Origin: Paenirhizobium cremeum
Lineage (GTDB): Bacteria; Pseudomonadota; Alphaproteobacteria; Rhizobiales; Rhizobiaceae
Direction: 5' to 3'
NCBI RefSeq assembly: GCF_022884085.1
Contig: NZ_JAGGCS010000006.1
Span: 225,531-289,530 of the forward strand
Length of the DNA stretch: 64,000 nucleotides
Made by a program: the position numbers and the translations under genes. How positions within the stretch are numbered: the first letter of the stretch is position 1; the number at the start of each line of letters is the position of its first letter. Of this stretch, positions 7,835-16,038 are shown one piece after another. The notes below the pieces were generated by a model. That model was not told the DNA's origin. It worked only from the letters and a program-made list of their open reading frames with translations, and did not search any database.

Positions 7835-8875
7835 ATGAGATGGAAACGGACCCTTCAGCTTCTCGACGTGCATGCGGAAGGTGAGATCGGCAAGGTGGCG
7901 ATCGGAGGCGTGCCGAAGGTCCCGGGCGAGACGATTGCCGAGCAATTGCACTGGCTGAACACTGATCCCAAGGGCCAGGAACTGCGCCGCATGCTCGTGT
8001 TGGAGCCGCGCGGCGCGCCGATCGGTTCCGTCAATCTGCTGCTGCCGGCGAAGAACCCGAAGGCCGATGCAGGGTTTGTGATCCTGCAGCCTGACCAGGC
8101 CCACGCGAGCTCCGGTTCCAATTCCATCTGCGTCACCACCGCCTTGCTGGAAAGTGGCATCGTCGAAATGCAGGAGCCCGAGACGATCATCATGCTGGAT
8201 ACGGCCGCCGGACTCGTCCGGGCGACGGCCACCTGCCGGGACGGCCGCTGCGAGCGGGTGAGGCTCACCATGGTTCCCTCCTTCGTGCATGAACTCGACG
8301 TCGGTATCGATACCGCCGAATGGGGGCGAATCACCTTCGACCTGAGCTATGGCGGTATCTTCTATGCGCTTGTCGATGTCGGCCAGATCGGCCTCACGAT
8401 TGAAAAGGCCAATGCACGCGGTCTTGTCGAAGCGGGCATGATCCTCAAGGAGCAGATCAACCGAGCGATCCCGGTCGTGCATCCGGAAATTCCGGCCATC
8501 TCCGGTGTGGCCTACGTAATGTTCCGGGACGTCGATCCCGATGGCGCGATTCGCACCTGCACCACCATGTGGCCGGGGCGCGTGGATCGTTCTCCATGCG
8601 GAACGGGCAACTCCGCCAATCTCGCGACGCTCTATGCCCGCGGCAAGGTCAAGGTCGGGGACACCTTCAAGTCCCGCTCCATCATCGGTTCGGAATTCGA
8701 GGTAGGGCTTGATTCGGTTGCCGAGGTGGCTGGGCAGACAGCCGTGATCCCGACGATCAGCGGGCGCGGCTTCACCTTCGGATTGCATCAGGTTGCGCTC
8801 GATCCATTCGATCCGCTCGGGAACGGCTTTGCCCTGACCGATGTCTGGGGACCCTCCGCCGGGTCCATAGGCTAG
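7835..8875 (+). CDS. Proline racemase family enzyme with a Ser/Cys catalytic pair (4-hydroxyproline epimerase-like)
   Basis: A 346-residue enzyme of the PLP-independent proline racemase/4-hydroxyproline 2-epimerase/trans-3-hydroxyproline dehydratase family. The second catalytic motif is intact (DRSPCGTGNS, C255). At the first motif, where CGH is usual, it has SSGSN, giving Ser93. Ser/Cys pairs are known in some 4-hydroxyproline epimerases, and the Cys/Thr pair marks dehydratases, so epimerase-type chemistry is likelier. It is third in the plus-strand operon with pxpB and pxpC, linking proline- or hydroxyproline-like compounds to the lactam genes. The exact substrate cannot be read from sequence. 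Confidence 0.85.
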   Translation: MRWKRTLQLLDVHAEGEIGKVAIGGVPKVPGETIAEQLHWLNTDPKGQELRRMLVLEPRGAPIGSVNLLLPAKNPKADAGFVILQPDQAHASSGSNSICVTTALLESGIVEMQEPETIIMLDTAAGLVRATATCRDGRCERVRLTMVPSFVHELDVGIDTAEWGRITFDLSYGGIFYALVDVGQIGLTIEKANARGLVEAGMILKEQINRAIPVVHPEIPAISGVAYVMFRDVDPDGAIRTCTTMWPGRVDRSPCGTGNSANLATLYARGKVKVGDTFKSRSIIGSEFEVGLDSVAEVAGQTAVIPTISGRGFTFGLHQVALDPFDPLGNGFALTDVWGPSAGSIG

Positions 8876-9027
8876 AAAAGAAGAGAAGTTATCCTCGAAC
8901 AAAATTGGTAATAGTTCAGTAGGCTTCTTGTCGTCGCCCATCTTGCTATTGATGAAATGCAGGGAATATGTAGGAATTCCGCCCGCGCATCGCGTAAATT
9001 AGCAAGTATAATAAGTGGAACGCACAA

Positions 9028-9750
9028 TTGACGACAGGAGCCACCCTGCTGACAATCTCGCAAAGTTTGTCTTCTTTGCGTGGAGGCCCGATTTTTTCGA
9101 GTCTGACTGTGGAGGAGGACAGGGAGTGGTTGACGAAGTGCCACACCCGCAGCCTCTACGCCGGCGAAAGTCTCGTCGATTACGAGGATCTCACCAAGGA
9201 TGTATTTCTGGTGCAGAGCGGGGAGATGCGCGCGGTCTTGCGTTTCTCGGTTGGCAAGGAAGCTATTCTCGGGACGTTTCGGCGGGGCGACCTGATGGGC
9301 GAGCTGTCGGCGATCGACGATCTCTCCCGTTCGGCAAGCCTGATGGCGGTGACGGATGCGGTGGTAACCGTCATTCCCTATGCAGTTTTTCACGACATAT
9401 TGCGCACTTGCCCGGGCGTGACACGGGCATTGATGCAGCTCCTGTCTCTCCGCATCCGGGCCATGAACGAGCGGGTTTCGGAGCTTTCCTTCCTGGATAC
9501 CAAGCATAGGCTCTATAACGCCTTGCTGCGGCTCTCCCGTTCGCGCGGCGATGGCGGCGGCGAACGCATTATCTCGCCGCCGCTCGTGCATGCGGAGCTT
9601 GCCGAGCACATCGGTTCCAGTCGCGAGACGGTATCCCGCGAAATGTCCCGCCTGATCCGCGAGCAGCTGATCGAACGCACCAGCCGGGCGATCGTGCTGA
9701 AGAACCCCGTCGAGCTTTCGAGGCGGATTTCGAAGGCTCTGGAGGGCTAA
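9028..9750 (+). CDS. Crp/Fnr-family transcriptional regulator
   Basis: About 240 residues: an N-terminal cyclic-nucleotide-binding-like beta-roll (about 25-140, with GDLMGELSAIDD), a dimerisation helix, and a C-terminal winged helix with HAELAEHIGSSRETVSREM. There is no N-terminal Fnr-type cysteine cluster; cysteines occur singly at KCHTR and RTCPG. The start is uncertain: TTG at 9028 is used, but in-frame TTG codons at 9067 and 9076 are also possible, and AGGAG at 9036-9040 would favour a start after 9028. It follows the racemase gene by 152 bp and may or may not control the pxp locus. Confidence 0.85.
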   Translation: MTTGATLLTISQSLSSLRGGPIFSSLTVEEDREWLTKCHTRSLYAGESLVDYEDLTKDVFLVQSGEMRAVLRFSVGKEAILGTFRRGDLMGELSAIDDLSRSASLMAVTDAVVTVIPYAVFHDILRTCPGVTRALMQLLSLRIRAMNERVSELSFLDTKHRLYNALLRLSRSRGDGGGERIISPPLVHAELAEHIGSSRETVSREMSRLIREQLIERTSRAIVLKNPVELSRRISKALEG

Positions 9751-9756
9751 GCCCGC

Positions 9757-10185
9757 TCAGGGATAGATGACGCCCTTGCGCAGGATGACGTTGGCATAAA
9801 GCCGAGGTTCGCCCGTCTGGATGACCGCATGCGCCGCGCGTACGCGATCGTAGAAGGTAGCCCCCACCAGCGGCACGACATTCGTGTTGGGTTCGTGACG
9901 GGTGCAGCAGGCAATGATTTCCTGATGCACCGGATCGAGCCGCTGGGGGTCGGAACCCACTGTCGAGCGGAAGATTGCCTGTGGCACGAAGTCGTCGATA
10001 GGCAGCACACTGAGAACGGCGTTGAGCGCGGGAACCAACTGATGTCCGTCAAGGCGAACGAGGCGCCGTGCATGTTCCAGCGCCGGATAGTTGCCGTCGA
10101 CGATGGCGATCTCGTCGCCATGGCCCATGGCGCGCAGTGTCGCGAGCAGATCGGGGCTCAGAAGCGGGTCAATTCCCTTCAGCAT
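9757..10185 (-). CDS. RbsD/FucU-family sugar mutarotase
   Basis: A 142-residue protein with the family signature GHGDEIAIVDGNYP near residues 21-34, containing the catalytic-region histidine, and a C-terminal YANVILRKGVI strand. RbsD and FucU interconvert anomers or ring forms of ribose or fucose so the kinase receives the right form. Its start overlaps the end of frcR by 17 bp, so they are co-transcribed. Position beside the fructose transporter genes suggests a pyranose/furanose mutarotase for an imported ketose or ribose; that substrate is inference. Confidence 0.88.
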   Translation of the reverse strand: MLKGIDPLLSPDLLATLRAMGHGDEIAIVDGNYPALEHARRLVRLDGHQLVPALNAVLSVLPIDDFVPQAIFRSTVGSDPQRLDPVHQEIIACCTRHEPNTNVVPLVGATFYDRVRAAHAVIQTGEPRLYANVILRKGVIYP

Positions 10186-11419
10186 TGTCTATTTCCTTGA
10201 ACAGGACCGTCTGGTCGATGAGGTAACGGGCAAAGATCGGCAGGCTGGCGCCGCCGATGGCGCGGGCCTGGGGGCCGACGACGCCTTCTATGATATCGGG
10301 TGTGACGATCCCCTGCAGGTCGAGACGGTTGACTGCTGCGACCGTCGCCTTGACGAGGCGGGCGCGCACCCAGTCTGGAAAGCCGCCGTCGATGATCGCG
10401 GCCGAAAAGTCGATGATCGATACCGCCGCGACGATGGCCTGTGCCAGGGCGTCGGCGCTGTCCTGTATCCAGATTTCCAGCGGGTCCCCGAAATCGATCC
10501 ATTCCTCGGCCGCATACCAGAGAGGCTGCGGGTCGAGGCCGCGTTCGCGGAGCAGGTTTTCAAGGACGAAAATGGAGGCGATTTCCAACAACTGCCGGGT
10601 TTCGCCATGCTTGTTGCGCACGGGCAGGGGGGCAATCGCACCGGCTGTCCCGGTGCGCCCCACGAAGACCGACGAGTTCAGTACGATGCCGCCGCCGATG
10701 AACGAGCCGACATAGAAATAGATGAAGTCGGGATAGCGCGGGCCGGCGCCGAAGACGAGTTCCGCCCCGCATGCACTTGTCGCATCGTTCTGGAGATAGA
10801 CGGGATAGCTGATCCGCGCGGCGACTTCTGCCTGCAGGTCGAAGCCTCGCCAGGCGTCCATTGCGCCCTCGGGGGCGCCTACTTCCTCTGCCCAGTTCCA
10901 GAGTTCGAAGGGGGCGGCGATACCGACACCGGCGATGCTGTCTCTCTGAGCGGAGTGAATTGCAGCTTCGACTTCGGCAATTCCATCGCTGATGAAGGAA
11001 AGGATTTCCTCCGGATCCGGATAGCGATAGGTGCGATGGAGTTGCTTGCGGATCTTTCCGACAAAATCCATCAGCACGAGATCGGCGCTGCGTCGGCCGA
11101 TTTTCACGCCGAACGAGAAGACCGCCTCGGGGTTGAGATACATCGGTATCGAGGGCTGGCCCACCTTGCCGCGCATCGGTTCGCCGCGCATCAGCAGGCC
11201 GTCCTTTTCCAGTGCCCGCATGATGACCGAGACGGTTTGCGCGGAAAGACCGGTGCGCCTTGCGATATCGGCTTTTGAAAGTCCCAGGTGACGTCGCACG
11301 ACCGAAAGCACCAGTCGCTCGTTATAGGCGCGAACACGCACCTGATTAGCGCCGCCGCCGGTGCTGATCGGTTCGGGCGTGCGGGTCGGCGATGATGAAT
11401 TGTCGTGCGTCAGGGACAT
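10169..11419 (-). CDS. frcR: ROK-family repressor of the fructose transporter operon
   Basis: About 416 residues. The N-terminal winged helix (about 30-85) contains LSKADIARRTGLSAQTVSVIM, followed by a ROK sugar-binding domain with the conserved Asn-Asp in QNDATSACGAEL. The ATG at 11419 has a strong GAGAGGAG ribosome site and is preferred to the longer in-frame start at 11482. The usual ROK zinc motif (Cys-x-Cys-Gly-x-x-Gly-Cys) is missing: after GTAGAIAPLP the sequence runs RNKHGETRQLLEI. The gene is divergent from frcB with an inverted repeat between, as expected for an operon repressor responding to imported sugar. Confidence 0.85.
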   Translation of the reverse strand: MSLTHDNSSSPTRTPEPISTGGGANQVRVRAYNERLVLSVVRRHLGLSKADIARRTGLSAQTVSVIMRALEKDGLLMRGEPMRGKVGQPSIPMYLNPEAVFSFGVKIGRRSADLVLMDFVGKIRKQLHRTYRYPDPEEILSFISDGIAEVEAAIHSAQRDSIAGVGIAAPFELWNWAEEVGAPEGAMDAWRGFDLQAEVAARISYPVYLQNDATSACGAELVFGAGPRYPDFIYFYVGSFIGGGIVLNSSVFVGRTGTAGAIAPLPVRNKHGETRQLLEIASIFVLENLLRERGLDPQPLWYAAEEWIDFGDPLEIWIQDSADALAQAIVAAVSIIDFSAAIIDGGFPDWVRARLVKATVAAVNRLDLQGIVTPDIIEGVVGPQARAIGGASLPIFARYLIDQTVLFKEIDNAEGN

Positions 11420-11476
11420 GGCCGCTCCTCTCGACCCTCTCCTACCTTGAAGCAGCAGAGGGCGCCAGCATGTCAC

Positions 11477-11500
11477 ATCCAATTAATAATTCAATTGGAT
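11477..11500. promoter_or_regulatory. Candidate FrcR operator (8-bp inverted repeat)
   Basis: ATCCAATT and AATTGGAT form a perfect 8-bp inverted repeat with an 8-base AT-rich spacer, 58 bp upstream of frcR and just upstream of the -35 box of the frcB promoter. AT-rich dyads of this size are typical of ROK repressors. Confidence 0.6.
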
Positions 11501-11507
11501 TTATTTA

Positions 11508-11536
11508 TTGACGCTCGAATTTTCTGATGTTCTAAA
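11508..11536 (+). promoter_or_regulatory. Predicted housekeeping promoter of frcBCAK
   Basis: TTGACG at 11508-11513, a 17-base spacer and TCTAAA at 11531-11536 resemble a sigma-70-type promoter. It begins 8 bases after the candidate operator. A 5' leader of about 110 bases would precede frcB. Confidence 0.5.
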
Positions 11537-11653
11537 TGGCGACGTGGAGGAGCGGTACGGCCGAGAACGGCGTGCCCGACCGGGCAAATGGGTTTGCCCG
11601 GGCCGACATCTCGTGGCCGGAGGAGCCGGTCGAGTCTTTTTCGGGAGGAAAAT

Positions 11654-12679
11654 ATGAAAAAATCACTGATCGCAGCAGCCCTGTCCACGCTTGCTCTCGG
11701 CGTAGTCTTCGCCGCGCCGGCCAGCGCGGCCGACGTTTCCGCCTGCCTGATCACCAAGACGGATACCAACCCCTTCTTCGTGAAGATGAAGGAAGGTGCC
11801 ACCGCCAAGGCCAAGGAACTCGGCGTCACGCTGAAATCCTATGCCGGCAAGGTTGATGGCGACCATGACAGCCAGGTCGCGGCCATAGAATCCTGCATTG
11901 CAGACGGCGCGAAGGGTATCCTGCTCACCGCTTCCGATACCAAGGCCATCGTCGATCAGGTGAAGAAGGCGCAGGAAGCCGGTCTTCTGGTGATCGCGCT
12001 CGACACGCCGCTCGATCCGGCGGACGCAGCGGGCGCCACCTTTGCGACCGACAACCTTCTCGCCGGTAAGCTGATCGGCCAGTGGGCGGCAGCAACCCTC
12101 GGCGACAAGGCCAAGGATGCAAAGATTGGCTTCCTCGATCTCACTCCGTCCCAGCCGACCGTCGACGTTCTGCGCGACCAGGGCTTCATGATCGGCTTCG
12201 GCATCGATCCGAAGGACCCGAACAAGATCGGCGATGAAGACGATCCGCGCATCGTCGGCCATGACGTGACCAACGGCAACGAGGAAGGCGGCCGCAAGGC
12301 GATGGAAAACCTTCTCCAGAAGGACCCGGATATCAACGTCATTCACACGATCAACGAACCCGCTGCCGTCGGCGCCTACCAGGCTCTCAAGGCTGTGGGC
12401 AAGGAGAACGACGTCCTGATCGTGTCAGTCGACGGCGGGTGCCCGGGTGTCAAGTCTGTTGCTGCCGGCCAGATCGGCGCGACCTCGCAGCAATACCCGC
12501 TGCTGATGGCTTCGCTCGGCATCGAGGCGATTGCCAAGTATGCGAAGGACGGCACCAAGCCGCAGCCGACGCCCGGCAAGAGCTTCTTCGACACCGGCGT
12601 TTCGCTGGTGACCGACAAGCCGGCCCCTGGCGTGGAATCGATCGATACCAAGGTCGGCACGGAAAAGTGCTGGGGCTGA
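11654..12679 (+). CDS. frcB: Fructose ABC transporter, periplasmic binding protein
   Basis: A 341-residue type I periplasmic sugar-binding protein with a Sec signal peptide cleaved near residue 25 ([10 protein letters not shown]). The mature protein begins with the CUT2 pattern of a first strand followed by [14 protein letters not shown], and has VIALDTPLD and [16 protein letters not shown] regions typical of fructose/ribose binders. The ATG at 11654 has a perfect GGGAGGAA upstream. It is the first gene of frcBCAK, which imports fructose (and probably mannose and ribose, from work on the Sinorhizobium homologue). Confidence 0.92.
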   Translation: MKKSLIAAALSTLALGVVFAAPASAADVSACLITKTDTNPFFVKMKEGATAKAKELGVTLKSYAGKVDGDHDSQVAAIESCIADGAKGILLTASDTKAIVDQVKKAQEAGLLVIALDTPLDPADAAGATFATDNLLAGKLIGQWAAATLGDKAKDAKIGFLDLTPSQPTVDVLRDQGFMIGFGIDPKDPNKIGDEDDPRIVGHDVTNGNEEGGRKAMENLLQKDPDINVIHTINEPAAVGAYQALKAVGKENDVLIVSVDGGCPGVKSVAAGQIGATSQQYPLLMASLGIEAIAKYAKDGTKPQPTPGKSFFDTGVSLVTDKPAPGVESIDTKVGTEKCWG

Positions 12680-12779
12680 TCGGCTGATCGATAACACCAC
12701 GACATCATGAAGAAGGGGCGGTGTAGGCCGCCCTTTCCGAAGGTGCAACGCACCTGTCCTATGGGATGGAGACACGTCC

Positions 12780-13838
12780 ATGGCAAGCATCCAGGAATTC
12801 GAGAAGGTTCTTGAAAAGAGCGACACGTCCGTTGCCGCGTTCGAGGATCATTCGCCCCTTCGCAGGATCCAGCATTTCCTGCATTCCACGCCGGCCGCAG
12901 TGCCGCTGATCGTGCTGATCGCATCGATCGTCATTTTCGGTCTGGCCATCGGCGGCAAATTCTTCTCCAGCTACACCCTCACCCTGATCCTTCAGCAGAT
13001 CGCGGTGGTGGGCATTCTCGGCGCGGCCCAGACCCTCGTGATCCTGACAGCCGGCATCGATCTGTCGATCGGCGTCGTCATGGTCATCTCGGCGGTGGTG
13101 ATGGGTAACTGCGCCCTGCATTATGGCATTCCCTCGCCAATCGCCGTCATCGTCGGGCTGGCGGTGGGCACGCTGTGCGGTCTCCTGAACGGGTTCCTGG
13201 TAGCCAAGATCAAGCTGCCGCCTTTCATCGTGACGCTTGGCACATGGAATATCGTCATGGCCACCAACTTCATCTATTCGGCCAACGAGACGTTGCGCGA
13301 TGCCGACATCGAGGCCATTGCGCCCTTCCTGCAGATCTTCGGCGAAAGCTTCCGGATCGGTAAGGCAGTGTTTACGCTCGGCGTCCTCTTCATGGTCCTC
13401 CTGGTCTTCGTGCTCTGGTATGCGCTCAATCATACCGCCTGGGGCCGACATCTCTATGCTGTCGGTGACGATCCGGAAGCGGCGCAGCTTGCCGGCATCC
13501 GTTCGGATCGTGTGCTGCTCGGCACCTATGCGCTGGCCGGGTTTATTGCAGCGCTTGCTGCCTGGGTTTCGATCGGCCGCAATGGTTCGATTTCTCCGTC
13601 CGCAGCCGTCACCGACTACAATCTTCAGGCGATAACGGCGGCGGTCATCGGTGGTATCTCGCTCTTCGGCGGGCGCGGTTCCATTCTCGGAACCTTGTTC
13701 GGCGCGCTGATCGTCGGTGTGGTGTCGATGGGTCTCAACATGCTTGGCGCCGATCCGCAATGGAAAGTGCTTCTGACCGGCGTCCTCATCATCTCGGCGG
13801 TTGCCGTCGACCAGTGGATCAGAAAGGTAGCAGGCTGA
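12780..13838 (+). CDS. frcC: Fructose ABC transporter, permease
   Basis: A 352-residue CUT2-type inner-membrane permease with about nine or ten hydrophobic segments. It has the family motif GIDLSIGVVM early, and the conserved cytoplasmic loop AVGDDPEAAQLAGIR that contacts the ATPase. The start has GGGATGGAG upstream. Its stop codon overlaps the frcA start by one base (TGATG at 13836-13840). Confidence 0.93.
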   Translation: MASIQEFEKVLEKSDTSVAAFEDHSPLRRIQHFLHSTPAAVPLIVLIASIVIFGLAIGGKFFSSYTLTLILQQIAVVGILGAAQTLVILTAGIDLSIGVVMVISAVVMGNCALHYGIPSPIAVIVGLAVGTLCGLLNGFLVAKIKLPPFIVTLGTWNIVMATNFIYSANETLRDADIEAIAPFLQIFGESFRIGKAVFTLGVLFMVLLVFVLWYALNHTAWGRHLYAVGDDPEAAQLAGIRSDRVLLGTYALAGFIAALAAWVSIGRNGSISPSAAVTDYNLQAITAAVIGGISLFGGRGSILGTLFGALIVGVVSMGLNMLGADPQWKVLLTGVLIISAVAVDQWIRKVAG

Positions 13839-14620
13839 TGGAACGCACCCCCATTCTTACCACCCGCGGTCTGGTCAAGCGTTATGGCCGTGTCACCGCT
13901 CTCGACAACGCCGATTTCGATCTCTACCCGGGCGAAATCCTCGCCGTGATCGGCGATAACGGCGCAGGCAAATCCTCGCTGATTAAGGCGATTTCCGGCG
14001 CCATCACGCCGGATGAAGGCGAGATCAGGCTGGACGGCAACCTCGTGAACTTCCGCAGTCCGATGGAGGCGCGCGACGCCGGCATCGAGACGGTTTACCA
14101 GAACCTCGCCCTCTCGCCGGCGCTTTCCATCGCCGACAACATGTTTCTCGGCCGCGAAATCCGCCGGCCGGGCATCATGGGATCGCTGTTCCGCACCCTG
14201 GACCGCAAGAAGATGGAAAAGGTCGCGCGCGACAAGCTTTCCGAACTCGGCCTGATGACCATCCAGAACATCAACCAGGCGGTGGAAACGCTTTCGGGCG
14301 GCCAGCGTCAGGGGGTTGCGGTTGCCCGCGCGGCGGCTTTCGGCTCCAAGGTTGTCATCATGGACGAACCGACAGCCGCACTCGGGGTCAAGGAATCCCG
14401 CCGCGTTCTCGAACTGATCCTGGAGGTCCGTTCGCGTGGACTGCCGATCGTGTTGATCTCGCATAACATGCCGCATGTGTTCGAGGTGGCCGACCGTATC
14501 CACATCCACCGTCTCGGACGGCGGCTCTGCGTCATCAACCCTAAGGACTATACGATGTCGGACGCCGTTGCCTTCATGACGGGCGCCCGTCCGGCGCCGG
14601 AAGAGAGCATCGCGGCATGA
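13838..14620 (+). CDS. frcA: Fructose ABC transporter, ATP-binding protein
   Basis: A 260-residue single ABC ATPase domain: Walker A GDNGAGKSS, signature LSGGQRQGVAVARA, Walker B VVIMDEPTAAL, and the switch histidine in VLISHNMPHVF. CUT2 sugar importers usually have one duplicated ATPase of about 500 residues; the single domain here must act as a homodimer, as in the known FrcA. An in-frame extension to 13760 lies inside frcC and is rejected. It overlaps frcK by ATGA. Confidence 0.93.
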   Translation: MERTPILTTRGLVKRYGRVTALDNADFDLYPGEILAVIGDNGAGKSSLIKAISGAITPDEGEIRLDGNLVNFRSPMEARDAGIETVYQNLALSPALSIADNMFLGREIRRPGIMGSLFRTLDRKKMEKVARDKLSELGLMTIQNINQAVETLSGGQRQGVAVARAAAFGSKVVIMDEPTAALGVKESRRVLELILEVRSRGLPIVLISHNMPHVFEVADRIHIHRLGRRLCVINPKDYTMSDAVAFMTGARPAPEESIAA

Positions 14621-15249
14621 CGTCAGCCATGTCGGCGGTTGACACACTGGCGAAAGCCATCAGCGAGCAGGCGGCGGGCTCTCCACGCTTGCTCGTTGCT
14701 ATCTCAGGGCCTCCGGGTTCGGGCAAGTCCACGCTCGCCGAAGCGCTGGAACGGGAACTGGTCGCGCGGGGCGTACCGACCTCCGTCTTGCCAATGGACG
14801 GCTTTCATATGGATAATGCCGTGCTGGAAGAACGCGGCCGGCTGGCGCGCAAGGGCGCACCCGATACCTTCGACGTCCGCGGACTGATCGATATCGTCCG
14901 CGCGGTTAGGGCCGGCGGAGAAGTTCTTGTGCCGGTATTCGACCGCAGCCGCGAGCTTGCCATTGCCGCTGCCCGCACGATTCCGGCGGGCCCGCGCATC
15001 GTGCTTGCCGAGGGCAATTATCTCCTGCTTGAAGACGAACCCTGGTTCGCGCTTGCGCCGCTCTTCGACCTGACGGTGATGATCGCGCCGCCGGCGGACG
15101 AACTCAGGCGGCGCCTCGAAGCCCGCTGGCGGGGTTTCGGCCTCGGCGAAGCCGAAGTCGCCGCCAAGGTCGAGCAGAACGACCTGCCGAACGGACGGCT
15201 CGTGCTTTCACGCAGCCGCAAGGCCGACTTCGTGTTCGGCGACAACTGA
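14617..15249 (+). CDS. frcK: FrcK, P-loop kinase of the fructose operon
   Basis: A 210-residue P-loop protein (ISGPPGSGKST near residue 30) of the uridine kinase/pantothenate kinase-like group, with the substrate-side motif PMDGFHMDN. It is the last gene of frcBCAK and starts within the frcA stop (ATGA). In Sinorhizobium the equivalent gene is called frcK; phosphorylation of an imported sugar or nucleoside is presumed, not proven. A fructokinase of a different family (frk) lies 7 kb downstream, so FrcK may serve another substrate. Confidence 0.85.
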   Translation: MTSAMSAVDTLAKAISEQAAGSPRLLVAISGPPGSGKSTLAEALERELVARGVPTSVLPMDGFHMDNAVLEERGRLARKGAPDTFDVRGLIDIVRAVRAGGEVLVPVFDRSRELAIAAARTIPAGPRIVLAEGNYLLLEDEPWFALAPLFDLTVMIAPPADELRRRLEARWRGFGLGEAEVAAKVEQNDLPNGRLVLSRSRKADFVFGDN

Positions 15250-15272
15250 TACCCAACCCGATTTGCCTGTTG

Positions 15273-15313
15273 CGCCGTCTTTTCCCTGAAACCAAAGGGA
15301 AAGGCGGCGTTTT
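15273..15313 (+). terminator. Rho-independent terminator of frcBCAK
   Basis: An imperfect 14-bp hairpin (about 15273-15287 with 15295-15308; loop GAAACCA) ends in GGCGGCG followed by TTTT. It is 24 bp after the frcK stop. Confidence 0.7.
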
Positions 15314-15493
15314 AGCTCCGTCTAAAAATTTAAGGAGCACTTAATGTAGCAACAGTTAAAATTGTCGCGATTTGCTTCAACGAATTTCAGGGTCCGGTTG
15401 CTACAACCCCTCCATGAACCGGTGAGGAATTTCCCCTTCAGTGTGGATGAAAGGGATGGAACTCGACAGCCGGCACGCTGGAGGACAGAACCA

Positions 15494-15886
15494 ATGACCA
15501 TTCTGATCGTGGAAGACAATGCCACCAACGCGCTGATCCTGAAGCGTCTCGCCGAAAAGGTCACGGACGAGGAAATCGTCATCGAGGCGGACGGGTCCCG
15601 CGCTCTCTCCCTTTGCCACAATACCTTCTTCAGCATGCTCGTCGTCGATCAGATGCTGCCCGGCATGAGCGGCCTGCAGTTCGTGAAGGCGATCCGCATG
15701 CTGCATCGCTATGACGATGTGCCGGTAATCATGGTCACAGCCGATCAGGATCCGAAGTTGCGTGAAACCGCGTCCGCAACGGGCGTCACCGGTTTTCTGA
15801 CCAAGCCCGTCGACGCCGTCACCTTCCGAGATCTGCTCGCAGCCCATGTCGGTCATGTGCCGCCGCCGCGCGTGGCTGCCCGCTGA
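15494..15886 (+). CDS. Single-domain response regulator (receiver only)
   Basis: A 130-residue CheY/DivK-like receiver without an output domain. It shows the acidic pair in VEDN (residues 7-8), the phospho-acceptor D52 in VVDQMLPG, the T/S switch in IMVTAD and the lysine in LTKPVD. The start at 15494 has GGAGGA upstream; an earlier in-frame start lacks one. It heads a signalling cluster with the hybrid kinase and the HD-GYP response regulator, and probably carries phosphate in that relay. It may instead act on a distant partner. Confidence 0.88.
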   Translation: MTILIVEDNATNALILKRLAEKVTDEEIVIEADGSRALSLCHNTFFSMLVVDQMLPGMSGLQFVKAIRMLHRYDDVPVIMVTADQDPKLRETASATGVTGFLTKPVDAVTFRDLLAAHVGHVPPPRVAAR

Positions 15887-15912
15887 ACCCTGGGAGCCGT
15901 CGGAACATCCGC

Positions 15913-16038
15913 ATGACGCACTTCTCCAACGCACTTCCGGATAGACTGCTTCGCCCGCTCCGTCTCATGGCGCTGCGCAATGGCGGACAGGTCGCCCGTT
16001 GCGGCGAGGAAGTCAAGCGCATCGGAGTGATGCTGTGA
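15913..16038 (+). CDS. Possible 41-residue ORF coupled to the hybrid kinase gene
   Basis: A small ATG-initiated frame lies between the receiver gene and the kinase gene. It encodes 41 residues rich in Arg and Leu (ending KRIGVML), and its TGA overlaps the kinase's GTG start by GTGA at 16035-16038. The junction suggests translational coupling. Its own ribosome site is weak (GGGAG about 16 bases upstream). It could be a coupling leader rather than a functional protein. I recognise no homologue. Confidence 0.4.
   Translation: MTHFSNALPDRLLRPLRLMALRNGGQVARCGEEVKRIGVML

Noticed and set aside
7592-8941. Minus-strand 449-codon frame opposite the racemase gene
   Set aside because: Antisense shadow of the catalytic motifs at S93 and C255.
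8872-9609. Minus-strand 245-codon frame opposite the Crp/Fnr regulator
   Set aside because: Would need to be antisense to a clear CRP-type HTH; no domain or start signal seen.
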